A DNA stretch of 64,000 nt from Pseudobdellovibrionaceae bacterium. GTDB taxonomy: Bacteria > Bdellovibrionota > Bdellovibrionia > Bdellovibrionales > UBA1609. Location: assembly GCA_020635075.1 (NCBI GenBank), contig JACKAM010000001.1, positions 124,001-188,000 of the forward strand, in the 5' to 3' direction. Positions 39,188-47,894 of the stretch are shown here, piece by piece. Within the stretch, counting starts at the first letter, position 1. Each line of letters opens with the position of its first letter. The translations under genes and the position numbers were made by a program. The notes under the pieces were generated by a model. It had not been told where the DNA came from, did not search any database, and worked only from the letters and a program-made list of their open reading frames with translations.

Positions 39188-40714
39188 ATGATTAAAAGCA
39201 CTCTGGATAAACTCCGTAAACCCGGTCGGGGCAAAAGCATCGTGGCCTACATTATGTTTGGGGCCATCATTCTCGTCTTTGCCTTTTTCTTTCAGACAGG
39301 CCCGTTGAGCAGCCTTTCCGGCGGGGGAGCGGCTGCAGTCGTCAATAACCAGGTCATCCCCATCTCTGAGTACAAGATTCGGGTGCGCCGCCAGGAAGAG
39401 CAGCTGCGGATGCGCTTAGGAGACCTTCCTGATTCTCAGCGTCAACTCTTCTATGACTCCATTCGCAGACGGGCGCTCGAAGATCTGATTTCGGCTGAAG
39501 TACTCGCCCAGTCGGCCGCGGAAGCCGGTTTTTTGGCTTCAGATGCTGAAGTTCGCGATCGAATTTTGGAAATCCCTGCCTTTCAGGAGGAGGGTCGCTT
39601 CCGTCGGGACCGTTATGAGGACTTGCTCCGCTCTAATCGCATGACGACCAATGAATTTGAGGAAAAGGTGCGTAAGGATGTGATGGGGCAGAAGGTGCAA
39701 GAGACTTTTTCAAAGGCCCTGTACCCTGTTCAAGAGGAATTGGAGCGGGAAAAGCGGTTGCGTCAAATGCAGATCAACCTGTCTTACGTGGAGTTTGACC
39801 GCCGTTCCCTGGCCGCTGGGATCAGCCCCTCGGATGCCGATGCCTCAGGCTTTTTGGGCAGCGAAGAGGGCATGAAGGCAACCCAGGCGTACTACGATAA
39901 GAACAAGGCAGAGTACACCACCAAAGAAGAGGTGAAGGCCCAGCACATTCTCATCAAATCCAAAATGGATGATAAAGCCAGCGAAGACGCAGCACTGGCC
40001 AAGATCAAAGAGATCGCTGAGAGAGCTAAGAGTGAAGACTTTGGCAAGCTGGCCTCTGAGTTAAGTGAAGATGATGGTAGCAAAGCCAAGCAGGGAGACC
40101 TGGGCTATTTTGCCAAGGGTCGCATGGTGAAGGAGTTTGAAGAGGTAGCCTTTAAAACTGAAGTCGGCAAAATCAGTGATCCGGTGAAATCGCCATTTGG
40201 CTATCACTTGATCAAAGTGACGGACCATAAACAAGGTGGCACCAAAGAGTTCGAATCCGTCAAACTGGCTGCTGCTAAAAAGGTGCTGGCTGAGAGTCAG
40301 GTGAAGGACACCGTAGAGAAAATTGAGGCCATGGCTAAGGAAAACAACGCGGGTTCACTTGATTCAATGGTAAAAAAGTTAAGCCTGAAGTGGGAAGAAA
40401 CCGGCGATTTTTCTCTGGGCGCCCCGACTCTTCCGAAGCTCGGAGACAAAGAGAAAGTTCTCAATGCGGCTCTTGAGATCAACAAGGCTGGAGCCATGGT
40501 TCCGGAACTCCTTGAGGCCGGTGGCAAGTACTACCTGGTTAAGATCAAGAAGATTTCCACCAGCAAAGATGAAGGCGAAGATCTGAGTTTTGCTGACCAG
40601 GCCCGCTTTCACTCTTTCCGCAAAACCGGTCCGGTGTTTGAGGACTGGCTGAAGGGGCACAGAGAGAAAGCGCAGATAACCATGAATGGGCAACTTCTCG
40701 GCCAACAAGAGTAG
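39188..40714 (+). CDS. ppiD: PpiD-like membrane-anchored peptidyl-prolyl isomerase/chaperone
   Basis: 508 residues. A short cytoplasmic N-terminus leads to one membrane helix (about 20-37), then a SurA_N-like chaperone region (about 45-220) and a parvulin rotamase domain at about 254-350 (KAQHILIKSK, GDLGYFAKGRMVKEFEEVAF, SPFGYHLIKVTDH). The layout matches PpiD, the inner-membrane foldase that helps proteins emerging from the Sec channel. AAGGAG lies 6 bases before the ATG. It is divergent from mreC with about 110 bases between. A hairpin repeat begins right at the stop codon. Confidence 0.9.
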   Translation: MIKSTLDKLRKPGRGKSIVAYIMFGAIILVFAFFFQTGPLSSLSGGGAAAVVNNQVIPISEYKIRVRRQEEQLRMRLGDLPDSQRQLFYDSIRRRALEDLISAEVLAQSAAEAGFLASDAEVRDRILEIPAFQEEGRFRRDRYEDLLRSNRMTTNEFEEKVRKDVMGQKVQETFSKALYPVQEELEREKRLRQMQINLSYVEFDRRSLAAGISPSDADASGFLGSEEGMKATQAYYDKNKAEYTTKEEVKAQHILIKSKMDDKASEDAALAKIKEIAERAKSEDFGKLASELSEDDGSKAKQGDLGYFAKGRMVKEFEEVAFKTEVGKISDPVKSPFGYHLIKVTDHKQGGTKEFESVKLAAAKKVLAESQVKDTVEKIEAMAKENNAGSLDSMVKKLSLKWEETGDFSLGAPTLPKLGDKEKVLNAALEINKAGAMVPELLEAGGKYYLVKIKKISTSKDEGEDLSFADQARFHSFRKTGPVFEDWLKGHREKAQITMNGQLLGQQE

Positions 40715-40838
40715 GAGCTGGTGAAAAGGGTTCGTCTACAGCGTTGGATGGACCCTCTCTCGCTCCAACGTACGAGGAGTACGCCTCCTCTCGTTCGGGC
40801 CCATCCGCCTTGTATCCAAACCCTTTTGACCAGCTCCT
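40713..40838. repeat. Long inverted repeat starting at the ppiD stop codon
   Basis: Arm 40713-40732 and arm 40819-40838 are inverse copies over 20 bp with one mismatch; weaker pairing continues inward (GGATGGACCC against its partner) for about 20 more bases. The centre holds a small hairpin (GAGG-AGTACG-CCTC). The outer arm starts inside the stop codon of the upstream gene (40712-40714). A related short string (CGTTGGACGGACCCTCT) reappears in the next 150 bases. Confidence 0.75.
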
Positions 40839-40880
40839 GAGTAAGGCTGATTTAAACGACTCATCTTCTTCGTTGGACGG

Positions 40881-41210
40881 ACCCTCTATTTTTTGATCCG
40901 CAAAATCCTTCTTCAGTTGCCTTGGTCCTTAGCCGACCATCCTCCGCAAATCCTCACGTGCCTTTCGGCCGTGGGCGTAGGAGGCTGAGTGACCGAAGGG
41001 AATAGGCTCAGCCGAACGGGTCGCGTCAGTTTTTTTACGGCGCCTCAGACGGGCTTTGCCCAGTTAGTTGAGCCTACTCCTCTTTGGGGGGCTCAAATAA
41101 CTCCCGCGCGACGGCGGAGGATTCGGATTTCCGGGAATGGTCGGCTCAAGGCCCTCGTCCCCAGAAAAAGGCGACTCAAGGTTTTGCGATTCCATAAACA
41201 GGGGCAGGGT
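40881..41210. repeat. Palindromic intergenic repeat, copy B (expanded core)
   Basis: About 330 bases with ends GATCCGCAAAATCC (left, 40896-40909) and its diverged inverse at about 41177-41193. The core AATCCTCACGTGCC to GAGGATTCGGAT is present. It carries the long internal insert with GGCTGAGTGACCGAAGG that copy C also has, plus extra bases. The rest of 40839-41425 holds only this repeat and the leader of the next gene. Confidence 0.75.
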
Positions 41211-41425
41211 ATGATTTGAATCCTACCGCGATTGTCTCGAGATGAGATGGTGGGGTATTGGGGCCCTGAGTTGGAAATCAGATCGAATGTAAGCGGCCTG
41301 TTGCAGAAGTGCAGTTGTGCACAACTTTTCCAAAAAAATTACCTTTAGAGGGGCTCTTTTTTGGGGGGCAGGTTTAACCTTCCTCGCCTTTGGTCCGAAG
41401 TATTAAGTGGCGAGGACATTCAAAT

Positions 41426-43291
41426 ATGATGTTATTCCGGTACGTATGCTTATTAGGCCTCATAGGGGCAGGGACGGCTTGGGCACAAGATTATGTCCCT
41501 GGCGAAGTAATTGTCCGACTCAAGTCCCAGGTGGGAAGTCAGGCTTCCTACGCGTTTTTGGGCAAAGCCCATTCTCAAAAAGAGATGAATCTCAAGCGCT
41601 CCTGGGGCAAGCTCAATATGCACCACTTCCAGGTCAAGCCTGGCCAAAGCGTTGAACAGGCGGTGGCTGAGCTCAAGAGCGATCCTGATGTGCTTTACGC
41701 AGAACCCAACTATATATTTAGGAAGTCCACTGATTTTGAGGCTGAGCGTGTCTACAATCGGGATCAGGTCATGGCCATCGCTCAGGGTGATCCCACGGCG
41801 GCCTATGAAACCCAGATTGGATTGGCCGAAGTCTATCAATCCATGCAGTCTTTTTCCGGTGACTACCGCCCCATCGTCGCCATTATCGATACCGGCCTCG
41901 ATGTCAATCATCCGGTGTTTGTGGACAGTAATGCCCTGTGGATTAATGAAGATGAAATTGCCGGCAACGGTATTGATGATGATGGCAATGGCTATGTGGA
42001 TGATGTTAACGGCTACAACTTTGCCTATAACTCCTCCAATGTGTGGGACGACGATGGCCATGGGACCCATGTGGCCGGGATTGTTCTTAAGGTCGGTCTC
42101 GATATTATGGAAGACCCCATTGATCAGTCCGCCATTCGCATTATGGCTCTCAAGTTCCTCGACGGCAGTGGAATGGGGACAACATCTGATGCTATTGAGG
42201 CCATCTACTATGCTCTCAACAACGGAGCCGTAGTTCTTAACAATTCATGGGGTGGGCCTTCTTACAGTGCCGCGCTCTTGGATGCGGTGGTGGCGACCTA
42301 TGATCGTGGCGCCACTTTCGTTGCGGCAGCCGGTAACTCAGCGACAAACAACGATGCTCAACCCATGTATCCCGCCACCTACAATGTGCCCCACGTTCTT
42401 TCGATTGCAGCCACAACTAACTTGGATTACCTAGCCTATTTTTCAAATTTTGGAGTTGGCACTGTTCATGTGGGAAGTCCCGGCCTCAATGTTTTGAGCA
42501 CCTATCCAGGGGGAACCTGGACTCAAATGTCGGGAACCAGTATGGCCGCTCCGTTTGTCTCGGGGATTGCGGCGCTGATGAAAGCCTCTGCCCCGGAGAT
42601 GCTTGGCTATCAGGTCAAATCAATTATTGATGCCGAAGCGGACCCAGTCAGTCACTTGATAAATAAGGTCATGACTGAAGCCCGGGTTAATGCCTCGGCC
42701 TCAATCATCGCGGCAGGTGGGGCAGCTATCGAAACCTCTCAACCTGCTTATGATCCGTCATACATGAGCCGCGAGCTGGCCAGTGAGCTGACGGACGGTG
42801 GTGGCGGTTGTGGTTTGGTTTCAAAACTCTATCAGGAATTTAACAACGGGCAGGGAAGAGGTGGTCCTCCTCCTCTGGGCCGGGGACTGGAGACTTGGTA
42901 CATTCTGGTCATCCTGGCTTTGTTTGCTCTGCCCATAGCATTGCGAACCTGGTTGCGCAGTCGCGATCCGGTCAACCGTCGCCGTCATCCTCGCTATGAT
43001 ATCCAGACGGCCGTGACCATGAATCTCGATGGACGCAAGCTGGTCGGTGAAGTGAGTTCAATCTCCCTGGGTGGTGTCCGTATCGACACCAACGCATGGC
43101 TGGATCAAGGTGGTGTGGTCAACATGACCATAACCAGCCCTGACGGGAAAGACCAGGTGCAGGTTGAGGGTAAAGTTGTGTGGAGTGAGGCACAGAAGTC
43201 CTATGGGGTGGCCTTCGATGAAGAGAAGACCGGGCCATTGGCACTCAGTGCGATTAGCAAATGGACGAAGGGCCTCAAGAAAGCCTCGTGA
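41426..43291 (+). CDS. Secreted subtilisin-like protease fused to a membrane helix and PilZ domain
   Basis: 621 residues; ATG at 41426 (GAGGA upstream). Signal peptide 1-20, I9-type inhibitor prodomain about 22-97, subtilase domain about 140-430 with Asp155 (IIDTG), His212 (GHGTHVAG) and Ser372 (SGTSMAAP). A Gly/Pro-rich linker holds a GGGGCG motif. One membrane helix spans about 491-510, and a PilZ domain fills 516-610: RxxxR at 519-523 (RRHPR), and SxSxxG at 545-550, where the usual Asp/Asn is Ser. The topology puts the protease in the periplasm and the PilZ domain in the cytoplasm. A cytoplasmic signal controlling periplasmic cleavage is inference. Followed by a strong terminator. Confidence 0.9.
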   Translation: MMLFRYVCLLGLIGAGTAWAQDYVPGEVIVRLKSQVGSQASYAFLGKAHSQKEMNLKRSWGKLNMHHFQVKPGQSVEQAVAELKSDPDVLYAEPNYIFRKSTDFEAERVYNRDQVMAIAQGDPTAAYETQIGLAEVYQSMQSFSGDYRPIVAIIDTGLDVNHPVFVDSNALWINEDEIAGNGIDDDGNGYVDDVNGYNFAYNSSNVWDDDGHGTHVAGIVLKVGLDIMEDPIDQSAIRIMALKFLDGSGMGTTSDAIEAIYYALNNGAVVLNNSWGGPSYSAALLDAVVATYDRGATFVAAAGNSATNNDAQPMYPATYNVPHVLSIAATTNLDYLAYFSNFGVGTVHVGSPGLNVLSTYPGGTWTQMSGTSMAAPFVSGIAALMKASAPEMLGYQVKSIIDAEADPVSHLINKVMTEARVNASASIIAAGGAAIETSQPAYDPSYMSRELASELTDGGGGCGLVSKLYQEFNNGQGRGGPPPLGRGLETWYILVILALFALPIALRTWLRSRDPVNRRRHPRYDIQTAVTMNLDGRKLVGEVSSISLGGVRIDTNAWLDQGGVVNMTITSPDGKDQVQVEGKVVWSEAQKSYGVAFDEEKTGPLALSAISKWTKGLKKAS

Positions 43292-43356
43292 AGTTCTGAC
43301 TTCTGAGGCTGTCTCCTAAAGGCGCAAGGAGCGTACGAGTAAAAAGCCGGGGTTGT

Positions 43357-43388
43357 AAAGGGCCGAGATTTCTCGGCCCTTTCTTTTT
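43357..43388 (+). terminator. Intrinsic terminator after the subtilase-PilZ gene
   Basis: 12-bp arms AAAGGGCCGAGA and TCTCGGCCCTTT with a two-base loop, then CTTTTT. It lies 66 bases after the stop and 15 bases before the convergent gene's stop. Confidence 0.92.
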
Positions 43389-43402
43389 GGCTGGCTCTGG
43401 TC

Positions 43403-43906
43403 CTAGAAGCTAAAACGCATCTTGAACATGAGGTCGGTAAGAATGACCCCGCGGAAATCATCATTAAACCATCCAGCCCACACGGTGTGGTCCACGCCCA
43501 TGGCCATGGTTCTCTTCATTTGATAAAGAAGTCCAAATGACAGACTGGGGCCGAGAACTGTCTCGTCATTGTTATTGCCGTCGATCATCATCAGGTTAAA
43601 TCCGGGTGAGACATAGAGGTCCCACTCGCGGCGGTTGAAATGGGGGCGTACAAAGCCGCCAATCACAAACACGCTGGGTTCGCCCTTGTCCTTGTCCTTG
43701 CTGTAGTAGCGAGCCAAACCACCCAATCCAAAGGTGCGGTCATAGGGGTATTCGTATTCACCACCAATCACCAAGCCCCCACGGGCAAAGCCGATGGTGC
43801 CATAGACGGCATGGTTGTAGATGTCATAAGTGGTCTCACTGGAGGCTGCCCGACTTTGCAGGGGAGCCCAAATCAAGAGCGCAAGCGCTAGTGCCCAAAA
43901 TTTCAT
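43403..43906 (-). CDS. Small outer-membrane beta-barrel-type protein
   Basis: 167 residues from ATG 43906 (AAAGGAG upstream). A signal peptide (1-21, ending SRA) is followed by alternating aromatic/polar strands such as YGTIGFARGGLVIGGEY and FVRPHFNRREWDLYVSPGFN, ending in FKMRFSF. The final Phe and the amphipathic strands point to an 8-strand-type outer-membrane barrel. The function is unknown; it could be a porin-like or OmpW/OmpX-size protein. It has about 150 bases of promoter region before the next gene on the opposite strand. Confidence 0.75.
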   Translation of the reverse strand: MKFWALALALLIWAPLQSRAASSETTYDIYNHAVYGTIGFARGGLVIGGEYEYPYDRTFGLGGLARYYSKDKDKGEPSVFVIGGFVRPHFNRREWDLYVSPGFNLMMIDGNNNDETVLGPSLSFGLLYQMKRTMAMGVDHTVWAGWFNDDFRGVILTDLMFKMRFSF

Positions 43907-44089
43907 TCCCGTCTCTCCTTTGATTTGAAGCAATATCTTCCCGAATCATTGGGAAAGAGACAAGTTCTGCGCCCTGAGTCAACAGGAGGTTGGCAAGAAG
44001 GCGACTGATGTCTCTTTACAAGCGGGGGACAGTTGCTAAACTGGTCGGGCCCAGTCTAGGGGTGATTGAGTCACCAAAGGAGACCAAGA

Positions 44090-45175
44090 TTGTCCGCATC
44101 ATCTGATGATACGGGGGCTTTACGCGGCTCACGCGCGACCAATAAGTCTATCCGCATGATCAATGAACAAGGTGAGAGCTTTTCCTATTCCGCAGAAGAG
44201 CTGATGGCCCGTGGCCTTAACCGCTGGCGGGGTTGGCACTGCACAGCCGGTGTGGAAAACATGTACATCACCCATGATGGCAGCATTTACGGTTCGGTTT
44301 GTCGCGAGGGTGGCTTTATTGGCAATGTGTTTGAGGTCAACTTCTACAACCGCATGAAGTACGTCAAATGTACCCGTCGCTTCTGTACCTGTGGAACCGA
44401 CATGGCATTACGCAAGTTCAAGCGATTGAAGAACCGCTACCAGGCCTACCATATCACCCCAGTTGAGGTGGAACAGGAGCCCGCGCGAGACTATGTGGCG
44501 GTTCAGAATTTTTACCAGAATGAAATTCCAGCGAAGCAGGTCCTGTGGGATTTGGGTCGTCGCTGCAACTACGCCTGTAGCTATTGCCCGCCGGCGACCA
44601 GCAACCGATTTGAAGCTCATAAGAGTTTGGGCAGCCTCACCCATGCCATGACCAATATAGAGAACTCTTTTTTAAAGGGTGATCTGTGTAAGTTCATATT
44701 TGGTGGTGGCGAGCCCACTATGAATCCCGACTTTCTTGACTTTGTTAGGGAGGTCCACGGCAGGGTGCCGGTTAAGAGTCCGAAAGAAAACCACTGGATT
44801 CATGTGACTACCAATGGCAGCCGCTTACCTGAATATTATTTGGACTTGATCCGCTACGCAGGCCTGACCTTTAGTGTTCATTTTGAGTTCTACAACAAGG
44901 AGAAGTTCTTGGCGGTCATCGGGTCTTTGGTTCAAGCAAAGGCCAAAGAGCCGAACCTGCAATACCGCTACATCGGTATCCGCATCATGGTGCAACCTGG
45001 GAGGGGAGAGGAAGCGCAAAGTCTGATCGATGACCTCAAATCCCTGCCTGACTTTGATGATCAGGCGGTGGTCAATGTGTCGCCGCTTTTGGAGTTTTCT
45101 CCCAACTACGAGTTTGATTTTGAATCTAAGATGCCGGCTAGTTATTCGGCCCAGGAACTTGCTCTTTTTGATTAG
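44090..45175 (+). CDS. Radical SAM protein with an N-terminal Cys-rich region
   Basis: 361 residues. The start is TTG 44090, because AAAGGAG sits 7 bases upstream; an in-frame TTG at 44066 lacks one. The radical SAM [4Fe-4S] motif is CNYACSYC near residue 163, followed by a GGGEPTMNP segment. Before it, residues 40-120 hold a Cys-rich pattern (HCTAGVENM, DGSIYGSVC, FCTCGTD) that resembles the auxiliary-cluster (SPASM/twitch-like) binding region, usually found after, not before, the core. It could modify a peptide or cofactor, but no substrate peptide gene was seen next to it. A cluster of repeats follows. Confidence 0.82.
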   Translation: MSASSDDTGALRGSRATNKSIRMINEQGESFSYSAEELMARGLNRWRGWHCTAGVENMYITHDGSIYGSVCREGGFIGNVFEVNFYNRMKYVKCTRRFCTCGTDMALRKFKRLKNRYQAYHITPVEVEQEPARDYVAVQNFYQNEIPAKQVLWDLGRRCNYACSYCPPATSNRFEAHKSLGSLTHAMTNIENSFLKGDLCKFIFGGGEPTMNPDFLDFVREVHGRVPVKSPKENHWIHVTTNGSRLPEYYLDLIRYAGLTFSVHFEFYNKEKFLAVIGSLVQAKAKEPNLQYRYIGIRIMVQPGRGEEAQSLIDDLKSLPDFDDQAVVNVSPLLEFSPNYEFDFESKMPASYSAQELALFD

Positions 45176-45190
45176 TTTGGGCTCCGCTTT

Positions 45191-45340
45191 TTGTCATTTG
45201 CAGATTTTTTCTTGGGGTTCCTGCAAAGTCAGACGCGGGCTCCTGCCCTCGCCGGCATCGCAGGCTTCGCCCGCGAACGCGTCCCGCTTGCCGGAGGTCT
45301 TCCTTTACAGGAACCCCAAGAAAAAATCCGCAAATGACAA
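45191..45340. repeat. 150-base inverted-repeat element after the radical SAM gene
   Basis: Arms 45191-45223 and 45308-45340 are inverse copies over 33 bp with a single mismatch. They enclose GC-rich loop sequence (45224-45307). The arm includes a T-run followed by CTTGGGGTTC, so RNA hairpin or termination function is possible. The element starts 15 bases after the gene's stop. Confidence 0.85.
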
Positions 45341-45436
45341 GTTTGAAGCTTCGCCAAGTGAACTAACCGGGTTGGTGTGACGGAGAGGGAGCGGATCTGC
45401 AAAGTCAGACGCGGGCTCCTGCCCTCGCCGGCATCG
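45221..45436. repeat. 40-bp exact direct repeat pair
   Basis: Identical 40-base units at 45221-45260 and 45397-45436, beginning CTGCAAAGTCAGACG. The first overlaps the hairpin element's left arm and loop; the second sits after it. Exact identity with no coding context suggests a recent duplication or an insertion footprint. Confidence 0.9.
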
Positions 45437-45456
45437 TGCGGGAGCAGAAGTTGTCT

Positions 45457-45748
45457 AAACTGACCCACTTGATTGTTGAGCCACAAAATCCATTGTCAGG
45501 GATGTCGGTCCTTTGCCGACCATTCTCCGCAAATCCTCACGCGCCTTATCGGCCGCAGGCGCAGGAGGCTGAGTGACCGAAGGGAATAGGCTCAGCCGAA
45601 CGGACTGCGTCAGCCTTGCCGCCGCAGTTCGGATACGCCCTGCGCGACGGCGAGGATTCGGATTTCCGGAAATGGCTCGGCATTCGGACCTATTCCTGGG
45701 CAATGAGAGCACAAGATTTTGTGGATCAACAATCAAGTGGGTCAGTTT
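45457..45748. repeat. Palindromic intergenic repeat, copy C (complete, expanded core)
   Basis: 292 bases with terminal inverted repeats 45457-45490 and 45715-45748: 34 bp, one mismatch. The core includes CCGCAAATCCTCACGCGCC, the expanded insert with GGCTGAGTGACCGAAGG, CGGATACGCCCTGCGCGAC and GAGGATTCGGAT. It lies between the convergent genes ending at 45175 and 45781. This is the clearest full-length copy. Together with the elements at 45191-45340 it fills the 605-base gene-free stretch. Confidence 0.88.
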
Positions 45749-45780
45749 ACCACAAGCGGAATCTAGACTGTGAGTGGGGG

Positions 45781-46413
45781 CTAGTGAATCAATCGTTGGG
45801 CGTGTTCGGCGAGGGGCACGTTGTCCTGGTGGCGCAGGAAATCAGTGAGGTGCTCTTTGGCCTTGGTTGATTGGGCTAATCCTTCCAGGGCCTGGCCGCG
45901 GATCATGATTTCCTGATCATAGAGACGGGCATCCATTTTACTCTTGGGCAAGGGAGCCAGAGCCAGGCTTTTGAGGGAGCTCATGGAGGCTTCAGTCTGG
46001 TTGAGGCTGAGCAGATAGGCAGACAAAAAACGCTCATCCCCGGGCAGGGACAAATCTAGGGCGAGGGCCTTTAATCTTTCGAACTGCTCCTGTCCCAGTT
46101 GGCCGGCGACCGTTTTTAGGCGTAAAAGGGTTTCCTGTGGATCCTGGTCCGGTTGACCAACAAGTGTGGCTTCCTTTTTGACGAATTCGTTCAAGGCTAA
46201 GGCGGAAGTTGAGTCCTGACCCTGGTGAGGCTTTCGCCAGGGGGGTGCCGAGGAAGACAAGTCCGTTGTGATCGAAGCCCCACGGGCCTTTTGGGCGAAA
46301 GAATTTTGCCGATCAACTTGCTTTGGATTTTCTCCTAACAGCAGCCAGGCCATGGCGGCCAGGCTGCCGGTGAGGAGTAAATACACCTTTATCCGATGGG
46401 TGACCTTTGACAT
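45781..46413 (-). CDS. Membrane-anchored helical-repeat protein
   Basis: 210 residues with a short basic N-terminus and one hydrophobic helix (about 10-26) acting as signal anchor, a Ser/Pro/Gln-rich linker (about 30-75), and a helical domain (80-210) whose pairs of helices (RLKTVAGQLGQEQFERLKAL, ALEGLAQSTKAKEHLTDF) look like HEAT or TPR-like repeats. No catalytic motif was found. It sits 8 bases after the metzincin-like gene on the same strand and is probably in the same operon, possibly as a binding partner or immunity-type protein; both are inference. Confidence 0.72.
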   Translation of the reverse strand: MSKVTHRIKVYLLLTGSLAAMAWLLLGENPKQVDRQNSFAQKARGASITTDLSSSAPPWRKPHQGQDSTSALALNEFVKKEATLVGQPDQDPQETLLRLKTVAGQLGQEQFERLKALALDLSLPGDERFLSAYLLSLNQTEASMSSLKSLALAPLPKSKMDARLYDQEIMIRGQALEGLAQSTKAKEHLTDFLRHQDNVPLAEHAQRLIH

Positions 46414-46421
46414 CCCACTAC

Positions 46422-47795
46422 CTAGAGTTGGAAAGAATCGTAAGTCGGAACCGAAGTCATTTGCTCCACTATTTGTCCCTGCAGAGGAGCAAACCCTTGG
46501 CCGGTCACCGAGTGGATCACCTGGCCGTCGGTTTTAAGATGGTAAAGTTCCTGCCCCAAATAAGTCATAGCCTTCACGTCTTGGGGCCACAGTCCTTTGG
46601 CCACATCGGGGCAGCTCATACGGTCAGGATCGAGGCGGCAGAGTCTTCCGTCTTGCTTCACCACGAACAGACCCTGTACGCCATTGGGCGCAACCGTCGT
46701 CAAGCGCACAGCTCCTTGAATGGATAGAGGTCGTGACCACTGGGCGTTGCGAAATACAAAGGACCTTACGTTGCCCTGATCATCGAGGCTCACCAGATAG
46801 CGTTTGTCCCGGATGTCAAACTCTTCCATGTCAATGGCTGGAATGTGCTGTTCCATGTGAATGATCTTAAAATAGGAAAAATCATCACTGAGAGGCATTT
46901 CCTCGTCCTCGTGAGCATAAAGGTCCAAGGCGATAGCTTCCTGACCACTAAAGAGACTGGCGCCAAATGAGGTGCGCTTAAGAACAAAACCAACAGGACT
47001 GGGAATCTCTGCTTGAAGGCTATCGGTCTCGCTTATCAGATGTGCTTGTTGGCCGGCAAGAGCAAGAAGGCGATCCTGGGTGCCCATGGCCTTTTGATTA
47101 AAGACAAAGTTAGCTCGCCCCAATGCCATGAGTCGTGCCATGGCTTTGTAGGCCGGGTGAAAATTCACCCCCTGAAGCACCACTCGCGAGTAGTACTCCA
47201 TTTCCACTCCATGAGAGCCGCCTTCTTGCACGCTGCGGTCACAGCCAGGAAGGTTAGTATCACTGTAGGGGCCGTAGTTGCAGGCCCGATGTCCGTAGCC
47301 CTCGGTGTGACGGGCTTCATGAATAATCGTGCCCACGCGGCCCAAGGTGGAGAGTTTAGTCCAGCCATCCTGCATGGTGAAGTAGCCGCCCGAGTTGTAG
47401 GCCGTCGCCCAGGGAACATCGTGTCCGCGGCGAACACCATAGGTCATCGAGGACAACCAATTATAGTAGCGGTCCCTATCGACAAAGTTTTGAATAAACA
47501 CATTGGTGTCGGAGCCACCAAAACGGCCCTCTTCCACGATCTGCAAATCGTTGTAGAGCTTTTTAGTATCTATGTCAGAGTTGCACCTTTCATCACCGCC
47601 AAAGGACCGCACATTGATGGAGTAATCCCGTTGGTAGCGTTGGGCAGCCTCGGGCGAAGTGCAGGCAAAATCCTTGTCCATCACCGGAAGCAGACCATTC
47701 TTACCTGTTTCTTTAGCATGTGCTGAAATGCAACTAACAAACAGAACACCGATAACTACGCAGGTGCGCAGCAACGTCGTATTACAGCCTGGCAT
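46422..47795 (-). CDS. Secreted zinc metalloprotease-like protein with metzincin motif
   Basis: 457 residues from ATG 47795 (AAGGAGG upstream). Signal peptide with a Cys-containing stretch (CVVIGVLFVSCISAHA). A zinc-binding motif HExxHxxGxxH is present at 159-169 (HEARHTEGYGH), the metzincin consensus; a possible Met-turn is EMEY at 198-201. Cysteines flank this region (CNYG, GCDRS), so disulfides are likely. The C-terminal 170 residues are beta-rich repeats such as RYLVSLDDQGNVRSFVF that look like a propeller-type or interaction domain. I know no close family. Expected to act outside the cytoplasm; target unknown. Confidence 0.8.
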   Translation of the reverse strand: MPGCNTTLLRTCVVIGVLFVSCISAHAKETGKNGLLPVMDKDFACTSPEAAQRYQRDYSINVRSFGGDERCNSDIDTKKLYNDLQIVEEGRFGGSDTNVFIQNFVDRDRYYNWLSSMTYGVRRGHDVPWATAYNSGGYFTMQDGWTKLSTLGRVGTIIHEARHTEGYGHRACNYGPYSDTNLPGCDRSVQEGGSHGVEMEYYSRVVLQGVNFHPAYKAMARLMALGRANFVFNQKAMGTQDRLLALAGQQAHLISETDSLQAEIPSPVGFVLKRTSFGASLFSGQEAIALDLYAHEDEEMPLSDDFSYFKIIHMEQHIPAIDMEEFDIRDKRYLVSLDDQGNVRSFVFRNAQWSRPLSIQGAVRLTTVAPNGVQGLFVVKQDGRLCRLDPDRMSCPDVAKGLWPQDVKAMTYLGQELYHLKTDGQVIHSVTGQGFAPLQGQIVEQMTSVPTYDSFQL

Positions 47796-47894
47796 CTTCC
47801 CCTCCTTGTGCAAGGCTCACATGATTTTGCCGTCCCCGGATTGGCAAACTTTTGGTGCCATTATGGTGCTAGAGGGGCGAGGGGATTGTCGAGT

